Source: Symbiodinium kawagutii
Taxonomy: Eukaryota > Sar > Dinophyceae > Suessiales > Symbiodiniaceae
DNA: 64,000 nt
Assembly: GCA_009767595.1 (NCBI GenBank)
Contig: VSDK01011727.1
Location: 171,292 to 235,291 of the forward strand
Reading direction: 5' to 3'
Shown: positions 44,870-55,437 of the stretch, one piece after another
How positions within the stretch are numbered: position 1 is the first letter of the stretch
Layout of the letters: each line of letters opens with the position of its first letter
The notes under the pieces: generated by a model
Database searches by the model: none
What the model saw: the letters and a program-made list of their open reading frames with translations, nothing else
Told to the model about the DNA's origin: nothing
Position numbers and translations under genes: made by a program

Positions 44870-46215
44870 GGAGCAGGACGACGAGAAAGGGACAGTGATG
44901 GGAAAAGGACGAGAAAGGGATGGGAAAGGGACGGGAGGAGAACGGGAAAGGGATTGGAAAGGAATGGGAAGCGACGGCAAGAAGAGAGAAAAGGACGGGA
45001 CAAGGACCGAAAGGGACGGGAAAAGGACGTGAGAGAGTGACGGAAAAGGGAGAAGCAGGGTGGGAAATGGACAGGAGAGGGCCGGGAGTAAGACGGGAAA
45101 GGACGGGAAAGGGACGGCACAGGGACGGGAAAGGACGGGAAAGGGACGGGAAGAAGAGAAGACAATGCAGAGGGACGGGAGCAGGACGAGAAAGGGACGG
45201 GAAAGGGACGGGAAAGGGACGGGACAGGGACGGGAAAGGGACGGGAACGGAAAAGGGACGGGAGCAGGACGGGAACGGTTACTTGGAGCTATTTGTTGGT
45301 TGTTTCGGCCACGCCTCATCCCCCACGGGCAACAGCTTCTCTTAGGGCTGAGTTGGGGAGAGGACAAGGTTCTGTTTTGAATCAATTCTGAGCGGGCCCG
45401 GAAGGGTTCAGCCTATGCGAATTGACGGGAGAAGGACCGATTACTTTTAACGTTGACTTTGAAAGACGGGGTTCTTTTGAGCCAAATTCCAATCAATGCG
45501 GAGTCAATCTTGTGAGTTGGAGAGAGTGAGTCTGGAAGGATGCTGAGCGGACCTGGAAGGGTTGAGTCTATGTGAGAGCTTGTCAGGGGCAGGAAAAGGA
45601 CGGGAAAGGGACGGGAAGAAGAGAAGAAAATGCAGAGGGACGGGAGCAGGACGAGAAAGGGACAGGAACGGAAAAGGGACGGGAGCAGAACGGGAACGGG
45701 AAAGAGATGGCACCGGGACGGGAATAGAGGGACAGGAAAAGGATGAGAAAAGGATGGGAAAGGGACGGGCAAAGGACGGGAAAAGGATGACGGGAATAGG
45801 AAAGGGACGGGAGGAGGACGGGAAATGGATTGGAAAGGAAGGGGGGAGGACGGACGGGAAAGGGACGGGGAAGGGACGGGAAAGGGACGGGAAGAAGAGA
45901 AGACAATGCAGAGGGACGGGAGCAGGACGAGAAAGGGACGGGAAAAGAATTGGAAAGGAATGGGAAGCGACGGCAAGAAGAGAGAAAAGGACGGGACAAG
46001 GACCGAAAGGGACGGGAAAAGGACGTGAAAGTTCTGTGAAGCGATGAAAAAGAAAGAAATAGGACGGGAAAGGGAGGGGAGAAGGCCGGGAGTAGGGCGG
46101 GAAAAGACAGAAAGGGACGGGAAAAGGACGGGAAAGGGACGGGAAGAAGAGAAGAAAATGCAGAGGGACGGGAGCAGGACGAGAAAGGGACGGGAAAGGG
46201 ACGGGAAAGATGTTT
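44870..46215. repeat. G-rich minisatellite block, unit GGGACGGGAAA
   Basis: The plus strand is built from 11-base-like modules (GGGACGGGAAA and variants) with duplicated inserts. The GAAGAAGAGAAGAMAATGCAG insert occurs near 45150, 45607, 45888 and 46143. A 78-base segment at 44953-45031 recurs at 45950-46027. Long frames on both strands are compositional by-products. Confidence 0.95.
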
Positions 46216-46299
46216 CAAGGAACCATTTTCCAGCGTACGATGAGGAGACTCTCACAGTTGTCGGCTTCAAGGTCCCTCCCTTTATAATCGCTTCCCCAT

Positions 46300-47065
46300 C
46301 CTTTTCCCGTCCTCCTCCCACCCCTTTCCCATCCCTTGCTCCTCCTTTTCCCGTGCCTCTATTCCGGTCCCGGTGCCATCTCTTTCCCGTTCCCGTCCTG
46401 CTCCCGTCCATCTGCATTTTCTCCTTTTCTTCCCGTCCCTTTCCTGTTCCTTTCCCGTCCCTTTCCCGCCCCCCCTCGTCCCTTTCCCCTCCCTTTCCCC
46501 TCCCTTTCCCGTCCCTTTCCCGTCCCTTTCCCGTCCCTTCCCCGTCCCTTTCCCGGCCCTTTCCCGTCCCTTCCCCGTCCCTTTCCCGGCCCTTTCCCGT
46601 CCCTTCCCCGTCCCTTTCCCGGCCCTTTCCCGTCCCTTCCCCGTCCCTTTCCCGGCCCTTTCCCGTCCCTTCCCCGTCCCTTTCCCGGCCCTTTCCCGTC
46701 CCTTCCCCGTCCCTTTCCCGGCCCTTTCCCGTCCCTTCCCCGTCCCTTTCCCGGCCCTTTCCCGTCCCTTCCCCGTCCCTTTCCCGGCCCTTTCCCGTCC
46801 CTTCCCCGTCCCTTTCCCGGCCCTTTCCCGTCCCTTCCCCGTCCCTTTCCCGGCCCTTTCCCGTCCCTTCCCCGTCCCTTTCCCGGCCCTTTCCCGTCCC
46901 TTCCCCGTCCCTTTCCCGGCCCTTTCCCGTCCCTTCCCCGTCCCTTTCCCGGCCCTTTCCCGTCCCTTCCCCGTCCCTTTCCCGGCCCTTTCCCGTCCCT
47001 TCCCCGTCCCTTTCCCGGCCCTTTCCCGTCCCTTTCCCGTCCCTTTCCCCTCCCTTCCCCTTCCC
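46300..47065. repeat. C-rich minisatellite with fifteen 33-bp units
   Basis: This block is the inverted counterpart of the preceding G-rich block. From about 46530 to 47030 it is a regular array of 33-bp units made of three 11-bp modules: TTTCCCGGCCC, TTTCCCGTCCC and TTCCCCGTCCC. CCGGCCC recurs at every 33 bases, fifteen times. All frames stay open (for example 11-residue SRPFPVPSPSL repeats), because the unit is a multiple of three without stops. Confidence 0.97.
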
Positions 47066-47101
47066 TCTCTCTCCCCTGGGGGGAATCGATAGCCACCGTC
47101 A

Positions 47102-47476
47102 CTAGATTACCACATGGTACATGACGCAGCAAAACGCTCTCCCCTGACACCCTCCTCCCCAGGTCAGGGCGCGTTTCTCTGCCTCAATGTCAAGCCTGCC
47201 CCCCAGACCCCTTACCTCACTTCGTTCGCAAACAGCAACGAGCCAGCTAGCTGGCTTTCGTAATATACTATCTTTGAGATCCTTTTCCCCTGTCTCTTCC
47301 ATAGGGTCTCTCGGATGCAGAACTTCTCCTTTTTGGAACCCGAAACTGCAAATTACAAGATCTCCACAGATCTCCGAAAATGTCCCTGTACAATCTCTGG
47401 ACACATTTAGAAACCTAAGACTCGTGTCAACTCTTGTAGATCTCAAATAACGTTTTGCCTCCCCAAAATTCCACAA
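47102..47476 (-). CDS. Weak candidate exon, strand doubtful
   Basis: A 124-codon minus frame includes FQKGEVLHPRDPMEETGEKD and LRKPASWLVAVCERSEVRG. A plus frame (47187-47450) over the same bases is also open. No decisive splice flanks. Confidence 0.25.
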   Translation of the reverse strand: MWNFGEAKRYLRSTRVDTSLRFLNVSRDCTGTFSEICGDLVICSFGFQKGEVLHPRDPMEETGEKDLKDSILRKPASWLVAVCERSEVRGLGGRLDIEAEKRALTWGGGCQGRAFCCVMYHVVI

Positions 47477-47721
47477 AACGTGGCTTTGGAAGCGTTCAAA
47501 CCTATGTCATGCTGCCATATGAACCTCAGGATCCAAAGCTCCGCCTGCGAAACAAAACAACCAAAGACGTACGTAGCGATTCAGCGAAGAACGGTTTAAG
47601 CCCGAGCAAAAAAAAACACCATCTATGCCTGGTGGCCGAGAAAACCGATTCGGAACCTTGCTACCCTTTTCTTCTGCAGTGGGAAACTGAGAACATTTCC
47701 TGGAAAACTAGCTACTTGTAG
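47477..47721 (+). CDS. Weak candidate exon, unknown product
   Basis: The plus frame, open from 47455, reads GFGSVQTYVMLPYEPQDPKL then RNKTTKDVRSDSAKNGLSPS and ends in TAG. A real start or acceptor was not identified. Confidence 0.3.
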
Positions 47722-48310
47722 TACTTGTAGTGAGACCAAAGATCTGTCCTCTTCAAAAGTCACCTGCCACACCTGCTGCTGTTAAGAATCACTGTGTTGT
47801 AGCAACCCATAAATTCACTTTGAGCCAAAGTCTTCGGATGATTTCACCCCGTATCAGGGCCGACTTCGTTGCACTGCTGGGATGCAACAAAGGCACAATC
47901 GTTGACTGCCCGACAAGTGCAATCCCTGGCGCACAGTGCGATTGCTCCCGAAGCAAATGAAGTCATGTCACGTGCTGCATGACATCAACCAGTTTGCGAA
48001 GATTCTGACTTTGCATGCTTGACTGTGCATTTCTTCAGCCCATCTCACTGATTTCACACAATTCTGGAAGCCAAACTCGAAGTAGGTATCAAGTAGAAGT
48101 CATTTGAGAGCTCTTGGATTTTGTTCAAAAGAAGAAATGTAGAGACATAACTTAAACTTGAATTTGTGTTTCTACAAACATACATACTAGTACATATTGA
48201 TTGATTGATTGATTGATTGATTCATTTATTGATGGATGGATTTCTATTGATTTCTATTTATTTCTATTTAGAGAATTTTGAATCGAAAGAAAAACATCCA
48301 AAGAATCTGC
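47722..48310. other. Stretch without a supported gene
   Basis: An ATTG microsatellite lies at 48196-48223, then TTTCTATTGA-type repeats to 48268. No exon is supported. Confidence 0.5.
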
Positions 48311-49291
48311 CTGCAGCCCAGGCGGAGGCGCCAAAGCTCGACCGCGACCCATGCCACGACCCAAAAAGGGGCCCTGAGCGGCGAAGCAGCGAAGCATCTC
48401 TTGGGAGTCTACAATGGCAACCTTAAGATGCTCAATCATCATGTGACCATCCAGCAGTTTACAGCAGTTCCCAGCAGTTCCCAAGATTCTTTGAGATCTA
48501 AGCTCTAATGAGACTCCAATGACTCTAATCTAATCTGCAGCCGAATCCCAACAATCCATCGACATCTCAGCGCGCCTCAGAAAACCTTCCCATAGGTCGA
48601 CCTGCAGAGCTAATAGGCTTGAACTGCTGATGTAAACGCTATGACTTTCATCCAACAGGGCGAGTCCGGTGTCCAGTGCATCCGTGGACAGTGAGTTGAA
48701 CTCCTTCCAATCCTGCAATCAGTTGACCGAGTAACGAATTCAGGGTACGTTAAATTTGAAAATCAAAGAACTCATTCGAAGTCAAAGTTGTCCAAGTCTA
48801 AGTACGCCAACGAGAGTATTTCGGTTTTTGATCTTAGTCAGAAATAATTGTTTTGATCTTTCCAACTAAGATCAAAAACAGAAATTATTCCAACTAAGTT
48901 TCACCGATCTTCCAACTCAACTTTGGTATATAATGATGTATAACATATAGATATACATCTATAGTGAGATATCACCTATAATATATAGATATATATCTAA
49001 TTATAGATAAAATTCTTCCCCTTTTCCAAATTTCCTCACCGTGTGCCTCGGCCAAAGCCCGGGCGATTCGCAGTTTCCGCACCACCGAGGCCGAAGTCAT
49101 CGTCCTCTGGGAAGCCGCGGCGTCAGCCGTGGCGGGTGGCATCGCTTCCNNNNNNNNNNGGAGCCCGGGGCTCCGGCCGGGGCGGCTGACATCGCTTCCA
49201 GTGGACATGGCGTCGTTGGTGTGGAAAGCGTCCATAAACGGTACCCTTTCACCACCCAACAATGAGCATTCATAGGGAAACTGACCATCAA
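48311..49291 (-). CDS. Three-exon gene fragment across an assembly gap, unknown product
   Basis: Exon one (49291-49047) contains PLEAMSAAPAGAPGS, the N gap, then EAMPPATADAAASQRTM and VVRKLRIARALAE, ending GAG|GC. Exon two (48712-48602) follows in phase: DWKEFNSLSTDALDTGLALL then DESHSVYISSSSLLALQ, ending CAG|GT. Exon three (48421-48311), again in phase, reads VAIVDSQEMLRCFAAQ then GRGMGRGRALAPPPGLQ, ending CAG|GC. All internal junctions are AG|G and all phases are zero. Introns are 334 and 180 nt. The gap sits inside a duplicated GGAAGCGATG region, so its true length is unknown. The start and end of the gene are missing and no family is recognised. Confidence 0.55.
49150..49159. other. Assembly gap (10 N)
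   Basis: Ten undetermined bases lie between near-duplicate GC-rich sequences (GGCATCGCTTCC on the left; GACATCGCTTCC on the right at 49189). The number is probably a placeholder. Confidence 0.98.
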
Positions 49292-50449
49292 TGATCATGA
49301 TGCATAGATATTCATAGGGAAATCATGATTAATAGGTACCCTTTCACAAACCAGCAATCATTTTCTGTAAAAGATTAAGAATATGTCTTAAGAATGTGTT
49401 AATAATGATCACTATTCATAGGGAAACTGACCATTTTGGGGGCACAGCATCGATTTATGGGCAAATCAGCATCTTTGGATGGTGGAGGGGTCTCACTTTG
49501 GACCATCTTTCCCACTCGGAATGCTCCCACAGGACAGGATGTTGCGGCTCATCGTTGCCTCCTCATCGGCTTGGACCTCCTGACATGGGGTGACACTGGC
49601 TGGTTCACCAGCGGACAGCTATGCCTCGATCGTGGATGATTTATATCTTCTGCAAAATCAGCATTTCACTCCAATCTTACGCAGCTTGCGCAGCTTGGGG
49701 TACCCAACTTGTGAATTGCCCCACAGATTTGAAGAGAGTGACCACTTCTTCGGTTCGGCAGCTTTCCACCAATCTTTATACAGTGAGTTCCACTCTGCTC
49801 CCAGGCTCCTGTGGACGAGGAGCGGCAGCTTTAACTACCGTGGCTTCGGGAAGAGAATCCCGAGGGGGTGCTGCCTGGCATAAAGGGAAGAAACGACAGC
49901 CGTCGGACAGTGCTCTCCTGTCTGCATCTTACATCTGACTGTAGCCTACCCTGATACATGCTGATATGAAGGCAGAGACTGCTTGGGGCTTCGGTGCAGG
50001 GCTCTTCTTTCACAAGAGGAGAAGTTGGTGACCTTTCTTTTGGGTGATCTGTCTTGCCGAAGAAGTTCGGACGACCAGACGACCAGAGAATGGGACAGCA
50101 GTTAAATTGTCTATGTCACCAGGGGCAGTGAAGGATAGACCAACAGAGAGTTGGCCTCGAGGTTCTACATAAAAGATCCAGGACGTAAAATAGATGTCCA
50201 AGAATGTTTAAAATCGGCCCCTTTAGGTTTTCAGGATACAGCAAAGGCATCGAGAGGCTTGATGAAGTTCATTCTGAAGTGTGCGAATGAGAGTGGCCAA
50301 ATGAAATTTCGTTGTCTTTTTTCGCTTTGGTGGCTTGCGACCATGTCTTGTTTTCTTGTCCATGGTTCCTGCTTCATCATCATTGTGGTACAGTCATTGG
50401 GAGATGAGAACGATTGAGGGGCAAGCAAGGCAATGAAGATTTTAAAAAA
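49292..50449. other. Stretch without a supported gene
   Basis: ATTCATAGGGAAA occurs near 49269, 49310 and 49413. Plus frames at 49590-49938 (LKRVTTSSVRQLSTNLYTV) are open but have no clear splice flanks. Confidence 0.4.
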
Positions 50450-50548
50450 CTGGTAAAAAGTAATCCATGCATACTCATTGCAGGCGACCCCATCATAAGA
50501 GACATACAGGCCTTCAGAAATGCCAAGCCCAAGGTTGAGCCTGACCAT
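50450..50548 (-). CDS. Weak candidate first exon, unknown product
   Basis: An ATG at 50548 opens MVRLNLGLGISEGLYVSYDG then VACNEYAWITFYQ. A donor after CAG is not canonical. Confidence 0.3.
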
Positions 50549-50887
50549 TAATCTTTACACCTGAAGCTCCGTGAGCCTCTCACAACCTCTCTCCCTCTTT
50601 CCTGTTACTTGAAGAATCTCCAGAAAATCATCAAACTCCAGAGATCATTTTGCAGCTTCCCTGATTTCAATTTGAAGCTTCGAAAGCCACAAAGCTTCCC
50701 CCAGCCTGTATGGCCTCGGGTGGCTTCACGTCTTCCATCGGAGGCGGGCTTGGATCTGAGCAAAGGTCGTGGATGGATATGGGCTTTGGATTTCCGACCA
50801 TGGGTTTCTCCCAGGGCCACAATGCGTAGATCCCACTTTGGATTCTATGGCTGCAACTCTGTAGGATGCGTGTGTGCAAGGTCTTTA
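50549..50887. other. Stretch without a supported gene
   Basis: Open frames on both strands lack splice support. Confidence 0.4.
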
Positions 50888-50912
50888 TCTATAGATAGAT
50901 ATATATATATAT

Positions 50913-50968
<56 letters not shown>

Positions 50969-51060
50969 GTAGGTAGATAGATAGATAGATACATAGATAG
51001 ATACATAGATAGATACATAGATAGATACATAGATAGATACATAGATAGATACATAGATAG
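50888..51060. repeat. GATA microsatellite with GATAGATACATA higher-order units
   Basis: A pure GATA tract passes into regular 12-base GATAGATACATA units. Confidence 0.97.
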
Positions 51061-51882
51061 AAATAGATATACATGCATATAGATATAAATATGTATATAT
51101 ACATCTGTATGTAGTTTTTTAAGGCGTATATACATATATGTATGTACATGTATATGTACATGTGTAGATCTACATTTGTATATATATATAGATATGTGTA
51201 TAGTCTGTACAAGTGCCCTTTACACTGTTTTAGAACGATGAGGCTTTAGAAATACAGTGCTTTGCAGGGTTTTACCGTAGTGGCCACGGTTGGTAGAAGT
51301 TGTCATCGTATCATAGAACTTGTCATCGTATCACAGGGCCATCTAATAACTGCTTTGGAATGAACTGCAAATATTGCTTTCATGGCCAGGTATCATCAAA
51401 GTTGCCATCGTATCATAGAACTTTAGAAGTTGCCATCGTATCACAGCCCCAAAAGTTGGGGCACTTAACCATACTATACCGATATATCTATGTGTATATA
51501 TATATATACATATGTGTGTGTGTCTATCTACATATTCATACAGATACATAGATAGATAGATATAAATATATATATATACATATACATATGTGCGTACATG
51601 TATGTATATGTGTGTGTGTGGATCTAAGTACGTTTTATATCGTTTTATTTGTTGTTTTATCAATTATATGTAATCAATATATGACTGTATTTTTTTTCTT
51701 TTTCATGTGTTGTTGCAGAGTATAAATGTATCTGCATACACACGCACCCTATTTTGTTGTCTCTTGTAGTTTCTCAGATTTCAGGATCGCAAACTTCCAA
51801 AAACAGCTCTGAACCTCCTATGTTTTGCAGGAGACGTTCTTAATTGCTGGTAACTCCTGGTAGACATGTTCATTGTATACAT
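51061..51882. other. Stretch without a supported gene
   Basis: TA/TG-rich microsatellites lie at 51062-51200 and 51480-51625. GCCATCGTATCATAGAACTT-type segments repeat at about 51302, 51324, 51401 and 51432. Confidence 0.5.
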
Positions 51883-51988
51883 GGTGGTTTCTCACGATCC
51901 AGTACCCCCAAATCATCGAATAATAGTTATATATTTCTAATAGTAAACAGCCCAATATTTGGGGGGTCCCCTATTTTGAGAAACACCT
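51883..51988. mobile_element. Family A element with 6-bp target duplication
   Basis: The ends are GTGGTTTCTCACGATCC and CCCTATTTTGAGAAACACC, flanked on both sides by TACATG. Confidence 0.85.
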
Positions 51989-52507
51989 ACATGAAAGTTC
52001 GCCACATTTCGCAATCATCAGCAACCCAACCATGTCTTAGCAAGTTGTATGATCACAGCGCCACACAGCTCCTTGATCCTTGAGACATCCCACGGGGTAC
52101 TGAAGTCTCCGGTGTTTCTAGGGACGCCTGACCAGTGCAGAAAGGGATTCCATCGGAAAGCAGTCAAGTCTGGTGATTATCCTTGGTGTGTGGGCCCCAT
52201 TCTGTCAGAAACAAAAATTGCTGGATGGCCGATTGAACGGACCAAATTCTAGCAACTTTGAACAGCATGCGGCTTGCATGTCAAAATATCCCTTTAGCCA
52301 TTTAGCCACTTGCATAGAGTCAGAGAGAGAGAGAGAGGGAGACCAAGACGGACCAACAGAGACAAACAGAGACAAACAGAGAGAGAGAGAGAGAGACACA
52401 GAGATTGTGCATGTGTATGTTTGAGGAGTCAGTGAGTGAGTCAGTCAGAAAGTGGATGAGCGAGCGAGTAAGAGTGAGTGAGTGTAAGAGTGTATGAGTG
52501 AGCCAGC
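51989..52507. other. Stretch without a supported gene
   Basis: GA repeats lie at 52321-52338 and 52379-52395; GTGAGTGAGTCAGT-type repeats lie at 52425-52502. No exon is supported. Confidence 0.5.
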
Positions 52508-52699
52508 ATGAGCCGATGTTCTGCCGTTTTGCGGATTTTCGTAGCCCTTTCACTAGTCACGTTTCACTGGCAACATGCACAAAAAGAGGCTGCCTTCGGC
52601 ACGACCGGCTGCTTTGACCTGCTTAGCCCAGGTCTTGGGAGCTCTGTTGGGTTGTTAGCAGCTAGGGTTCACGTGGATTTATTCGAGAAAGCCACCTGA
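52508..52699 (+). CDS. Candidate first exon with signal-like N-terminus
   Basis: An ATG opens MSRCSAVLRIFVALSLVTFH then WQHAQKEAAFGTTGCFDLL, ending in TGA at 52699. The hydrophobic run at residues 7-19 resembles a signal peptide or anchor. An AG lies directly before the start. A later exon was not found, and if the frame is read to the stop the product would have 63 residues. Confidence 0.35.
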   Translation: MSRCSAVLRIFVALSLVTFHWQHAQKEAAFGTTGCFDLLSPGLGSSVGLLAARVHVDLFEKAT

Positions 52700-53110
52700 C
52701 TGCTGACCAACGTCTCTGATCATTGCAATGTGTGAAGAGCTACGCCCTTTGAGTCGACAGATCCATGAGGGAAACAGCAGAATTATACAACAATCAGAGT
52801 TACGGTCAGAGTTTCGGCATGTCAATCAATGTTAGGACCTATTGCCTATTGCTTAATTGCAATAACAACATTTTGTTCAGACCCTAGGAAGCAGTAGGCC
52901 CTAATTTACCCAGTAATGTAAACCTGATATTTTTTTCCTTTCTGGTGCCCAGTCTGTGTGCCTAGGAAATGTCTGAGCTCCGCACACCACTGCTGCACCC
53001 TTTTTGGATGCAGGCATCGTCACGCCCGCAGCCTGTGCTGTCGAATCAAAAGGACTTCACGGTTCCGAAAGGAAATCCTACGAATTCCTTTGGCTCATGT
53101 CCATTCTCAT
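52700..53110. other. Stretch without a supported gene
   Basis: No exon, repeat or RNA gene was seen. Confidence 0.45.
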
Positions 53111-53252
53111 GTGGCTGTCTCTCAAGTCTCATCATTTATAGATAAATAACCATGTAATAAACATGTCGTAATAAACGTATAGTTGATGTAGTAAACATGT
53201 ATTAAACATGTAATAAACCAACCATTTTTGCGCCCTATCTTGAGAAAGCATC
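53111..53252. mobile_element. Family A element, degraded and expanded
   Basis: The left end is a weak GTGGCTGTCTCTCAAGTC. The right end is AAACCAACCATTTTTGCGCC then TTGAGAAAGCATCA. AATAAACATGTA-type tandem copies in the middle enlarge it. Confidence 0.5.
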
Positions 53253-53623
53253 ACGTCCATTCTCACATCGCTGGGAAGCCCTGGCTGCTGCCAATGCATC
53301 CACATCTTCACCACGAGCCAAGGCCTGACCAAGCGACGAATTGTGACATTGGCCACCACTAGGAATGGCAAACAACCAAGGAATGTGACTATGAAGGTGA
53401 TTCAATGAATGTGATCGAATGAATGTGTTGTGATTAGAGGTTCCTGATATTTATGCTTCTGATATGCGCGTCTTTATGCTGATTTGTTCAGATCGAAGGA
53501 CGACGTTGGCATTTTAGGGGGCCCCAGGGGGAGCGAAGATCCCAACCAGTGTTCGGATCCCAAGAGCAGCTCTGCCACCTGCCGGCTCCAAATGTGAGAA
53601 TTGTGAGATGTTGAAAAATGTAA
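53253..53623. other. Stretch without a supported gene
   Basis: No exon or repeat is supported. Confidence 0.4.
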
Positions 53624-53700
53624 CATGGCTATGGGTCAATATTAACCAACCAACTAATAGGGGATTTCCACCAACAACAATAGGGTTTTATAACCAGTAT
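53624..53700. mobile_element. Family B left half
   Basis: It begins ATGGCTATGGGTCAATATT and carries AACCAACCAACTAATAGGGG; the right half is missing. A family A element begins within three bases. Confidence 0.75.
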
Positions 53701-53702
53701 AT

Positions 53703-53806
53703 GGGTGTTCCTCAAGTCATAGGGGTACCCCCCAATCATCCATTAATAGTCATTTGTAGTAATGAACCAACCATTTTTGGGGTACCCCTATTTTGTGAAA
53801 CCACCA
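53703..53806. mobile_element. Family A element, well preserved
   Basis: The ends are GGGTGTTCCTCAAGTCATAG and CCCTATTTTGTGAAACCACCA's core GTGAAACCACCA. The interior is AATCATCCATTAATAGTC and AACCAACCATTTTTGGGG, the clearest example of the central pattern. Confidence 0.85.
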
Positions 53807-54093
53807 TATCATAGAATTCTGTTGGAAAAAATCAAGTTCTTGGAGAGCACGGCACGATCCCAAATCAGAAGTCGGCCAAACACCCCGTAGCAAAGGGAGC
53901 GACATCAGAGGCTTAGGATGTCAGGTCATGGGACAGGAATTCCTGTTACATCCCTGGTCCCTGTCACACCGCACATGCACAAAGCTTATCCAACCCATGG
54001 AACCCTTTTGAAGGCACGAGTTTTCTCTCGAATCAGTGCCTGCAAAGAGCCTTACAAAGGAAGAAAACGGAAAGACGGGTTGTGCAAGGAGCC

Positions 54094-54582
54094 TTATATT
54101 GTTTGTATTGTGCAAAGCTCAGTGATCCCGGTGGGTAGGTTGATGTGACAGACCACCAGCAAGTCCCTAGCACAAGTCGTTTTGGGGCGGGGGGGCTTTG
54201 GTTGTGTACAACTTACTACTAGCTCGTTTCGTTTCTGGCCCCAGAAATCTGGAATCCCATGTTGACTCGATGGCTTTGCATGGCCAAGGTTTGGTGACCC
54301 AAACCAATGGTATATCACTGCACATTTTTTCCTCTGCCATGCGCCATAGATTCCCAATGATTGCCACCTTCCAGATCCTTGGTGATGCAGGAGGTGTGAA
54401 TGTGTCTGATGCGAATGCGACATTGTTGAAAGCGGATCTTTGTCCAAAGTTTGGAGGAAATTGAGCAGGCTTCCCAGACTATTCCGATCATGGAAATACC
54501 CAAAGCCGGTACGTGTCACCTCATGCCACACTCGATGCGTTTCACTGAGAGCCCCCGCTGCCAAACGAAGTTGCTCGACCAC
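54094..54582 (-). CDS. Weak candidate exon, strand doubtful
   Basis: The minus frame (162 codons) begins MVEQLRLAAGALSETHRVWH and continues LGSLLNFLQTLDKDPLSTM. A plus frame with FQILGDAGGVNVSDANATLL overlaps. At most one is real. Confidence 0.25.
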   Translation of the reverse strand: MVEQLRLAAGALSETHRVWHEVTRTGFGYFHDRNSLGSLLNFLQTLDKDPLSTMSHSHQTHSHLLHHQGSGRWQSLGIYGAWQRKKCAVIYHWFGSPNLGHAKPSSQHGIPDFWGQKRNELVVSCTQPKPPRPKTTCARDLLVVCHINLPTGITELCTIQTI

Positions 54583-54814
54583 CTTGGGATAGGGGAAAAC
54601 TCGGTCATGGAAATCATGAAGCTTCTGGAATCAGCTTCTCTCATCAGCTTCTATAATAAGCTGATATAGTAATCTTCCAAAATGGAAAGTTTCCACAATA
54701 AGTTTCTATAAGAAGTTTGCAATCATGCCAAGACTGAAAACATTAAATCTCGATGTAATTTAAATTGAATCTTGTTTCTATTGTTTTCTTATAAGAAGTT
54801 TCCATAATAAGCTC

Positions 54815-55437
54815 CTCATCCGCTTCTCAGTTGGTGCCCCTTCTCCTTGCTTTCTGGCGACATGGAGCTGACCATTCCCAGCTGCCCAGTGCATTGGCCT
54901 GGGCAAGCGTTCTCCCTCCAACTTTCGTCTGACCAATCCCCTACAAATGGTGGTTTCTCAAGCCATAAGTTCTGGATGGCTTTTTACTACAAGTGGTTAA
55001 TATATTGAAAAGACTGCCTGATTGAGGGGGTACCCTATTTTTGAGAAACAGCCAAATCGATCTTCCGTCTCTTCCATCGTTTCCATCTGCTCAGCTTGCC
55101 ACAAAAGACCGGCAGAGTCTTGGTCAAAGACCGAGGCGCCCAAAGTCAAGAGGTGATACCTCGTGAAGCATAGGGCCCCATGGGGACGGGGAGTTTTCCA
55201 TGTAAATTGTCACAGCTTTGGCTTGGCAGCAGCGTGGGCAACCCCAGAGGAAAGATGAGGAAAGTGCCTTTAGTTTATTCTTGTGACTGGAAGTAGGACA
55301 TTGCCGAATCATTGCAATCATATGAAATCATATGAAATCATGTGTCATGTCATGACAACATGACAACTCATTGCATCTGCTGACAGAACACACTGTGTCC
55401 ATGCGTCCATTGGCAGCTGCCCAGTGAATGGCTTGAC
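54815..55437 (-). CDS. Ankyrin-repeat gene fragment
   Basis: Exon one starts after CTGAG| at 55437 and reads QAIHWAAANGRMDTV, a clear ankyrin first-helix and loop motif. A second candidate exon ending at CACGAG|GT (55160) reads AVTIYMENSPSPWGPMLHE. A third starts after GCCCAG| at 54898 and reads PMHWAAGNGQLHVARKQG, a second ankyrin unit. The ankyrin repeat is a protein-binding scaffold. The phases of all three exons were not reconciled, so an exon may be missing or one call wrong. A family A element (54949-55052) sits in the intron before the third exon. Confidence 0.5.
54949..55052. mobile_element. Family A element in an ankyrin-gene intron
   Basis: The ends are GGTGGTTTCTCAAGCCATAA and CCCTATTTTTGAGAAACAGC, with flanks CAAATG and CAAATC, one change from a 6-bp target duplication. 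Confidence 0.75.

Noticed and set aside
46044-47150. Long proline/serine- or glycine/arginine-rich frames up to 353 residues
   Set aside because: They follow from the 11- and 33-bp repeats and are open on both strands and in several frames.
50845-51212. Tyr/Ile/Leu-rich minus frames
   Set aside because: They are translations of the GATA and GATAGATACATA repeats.
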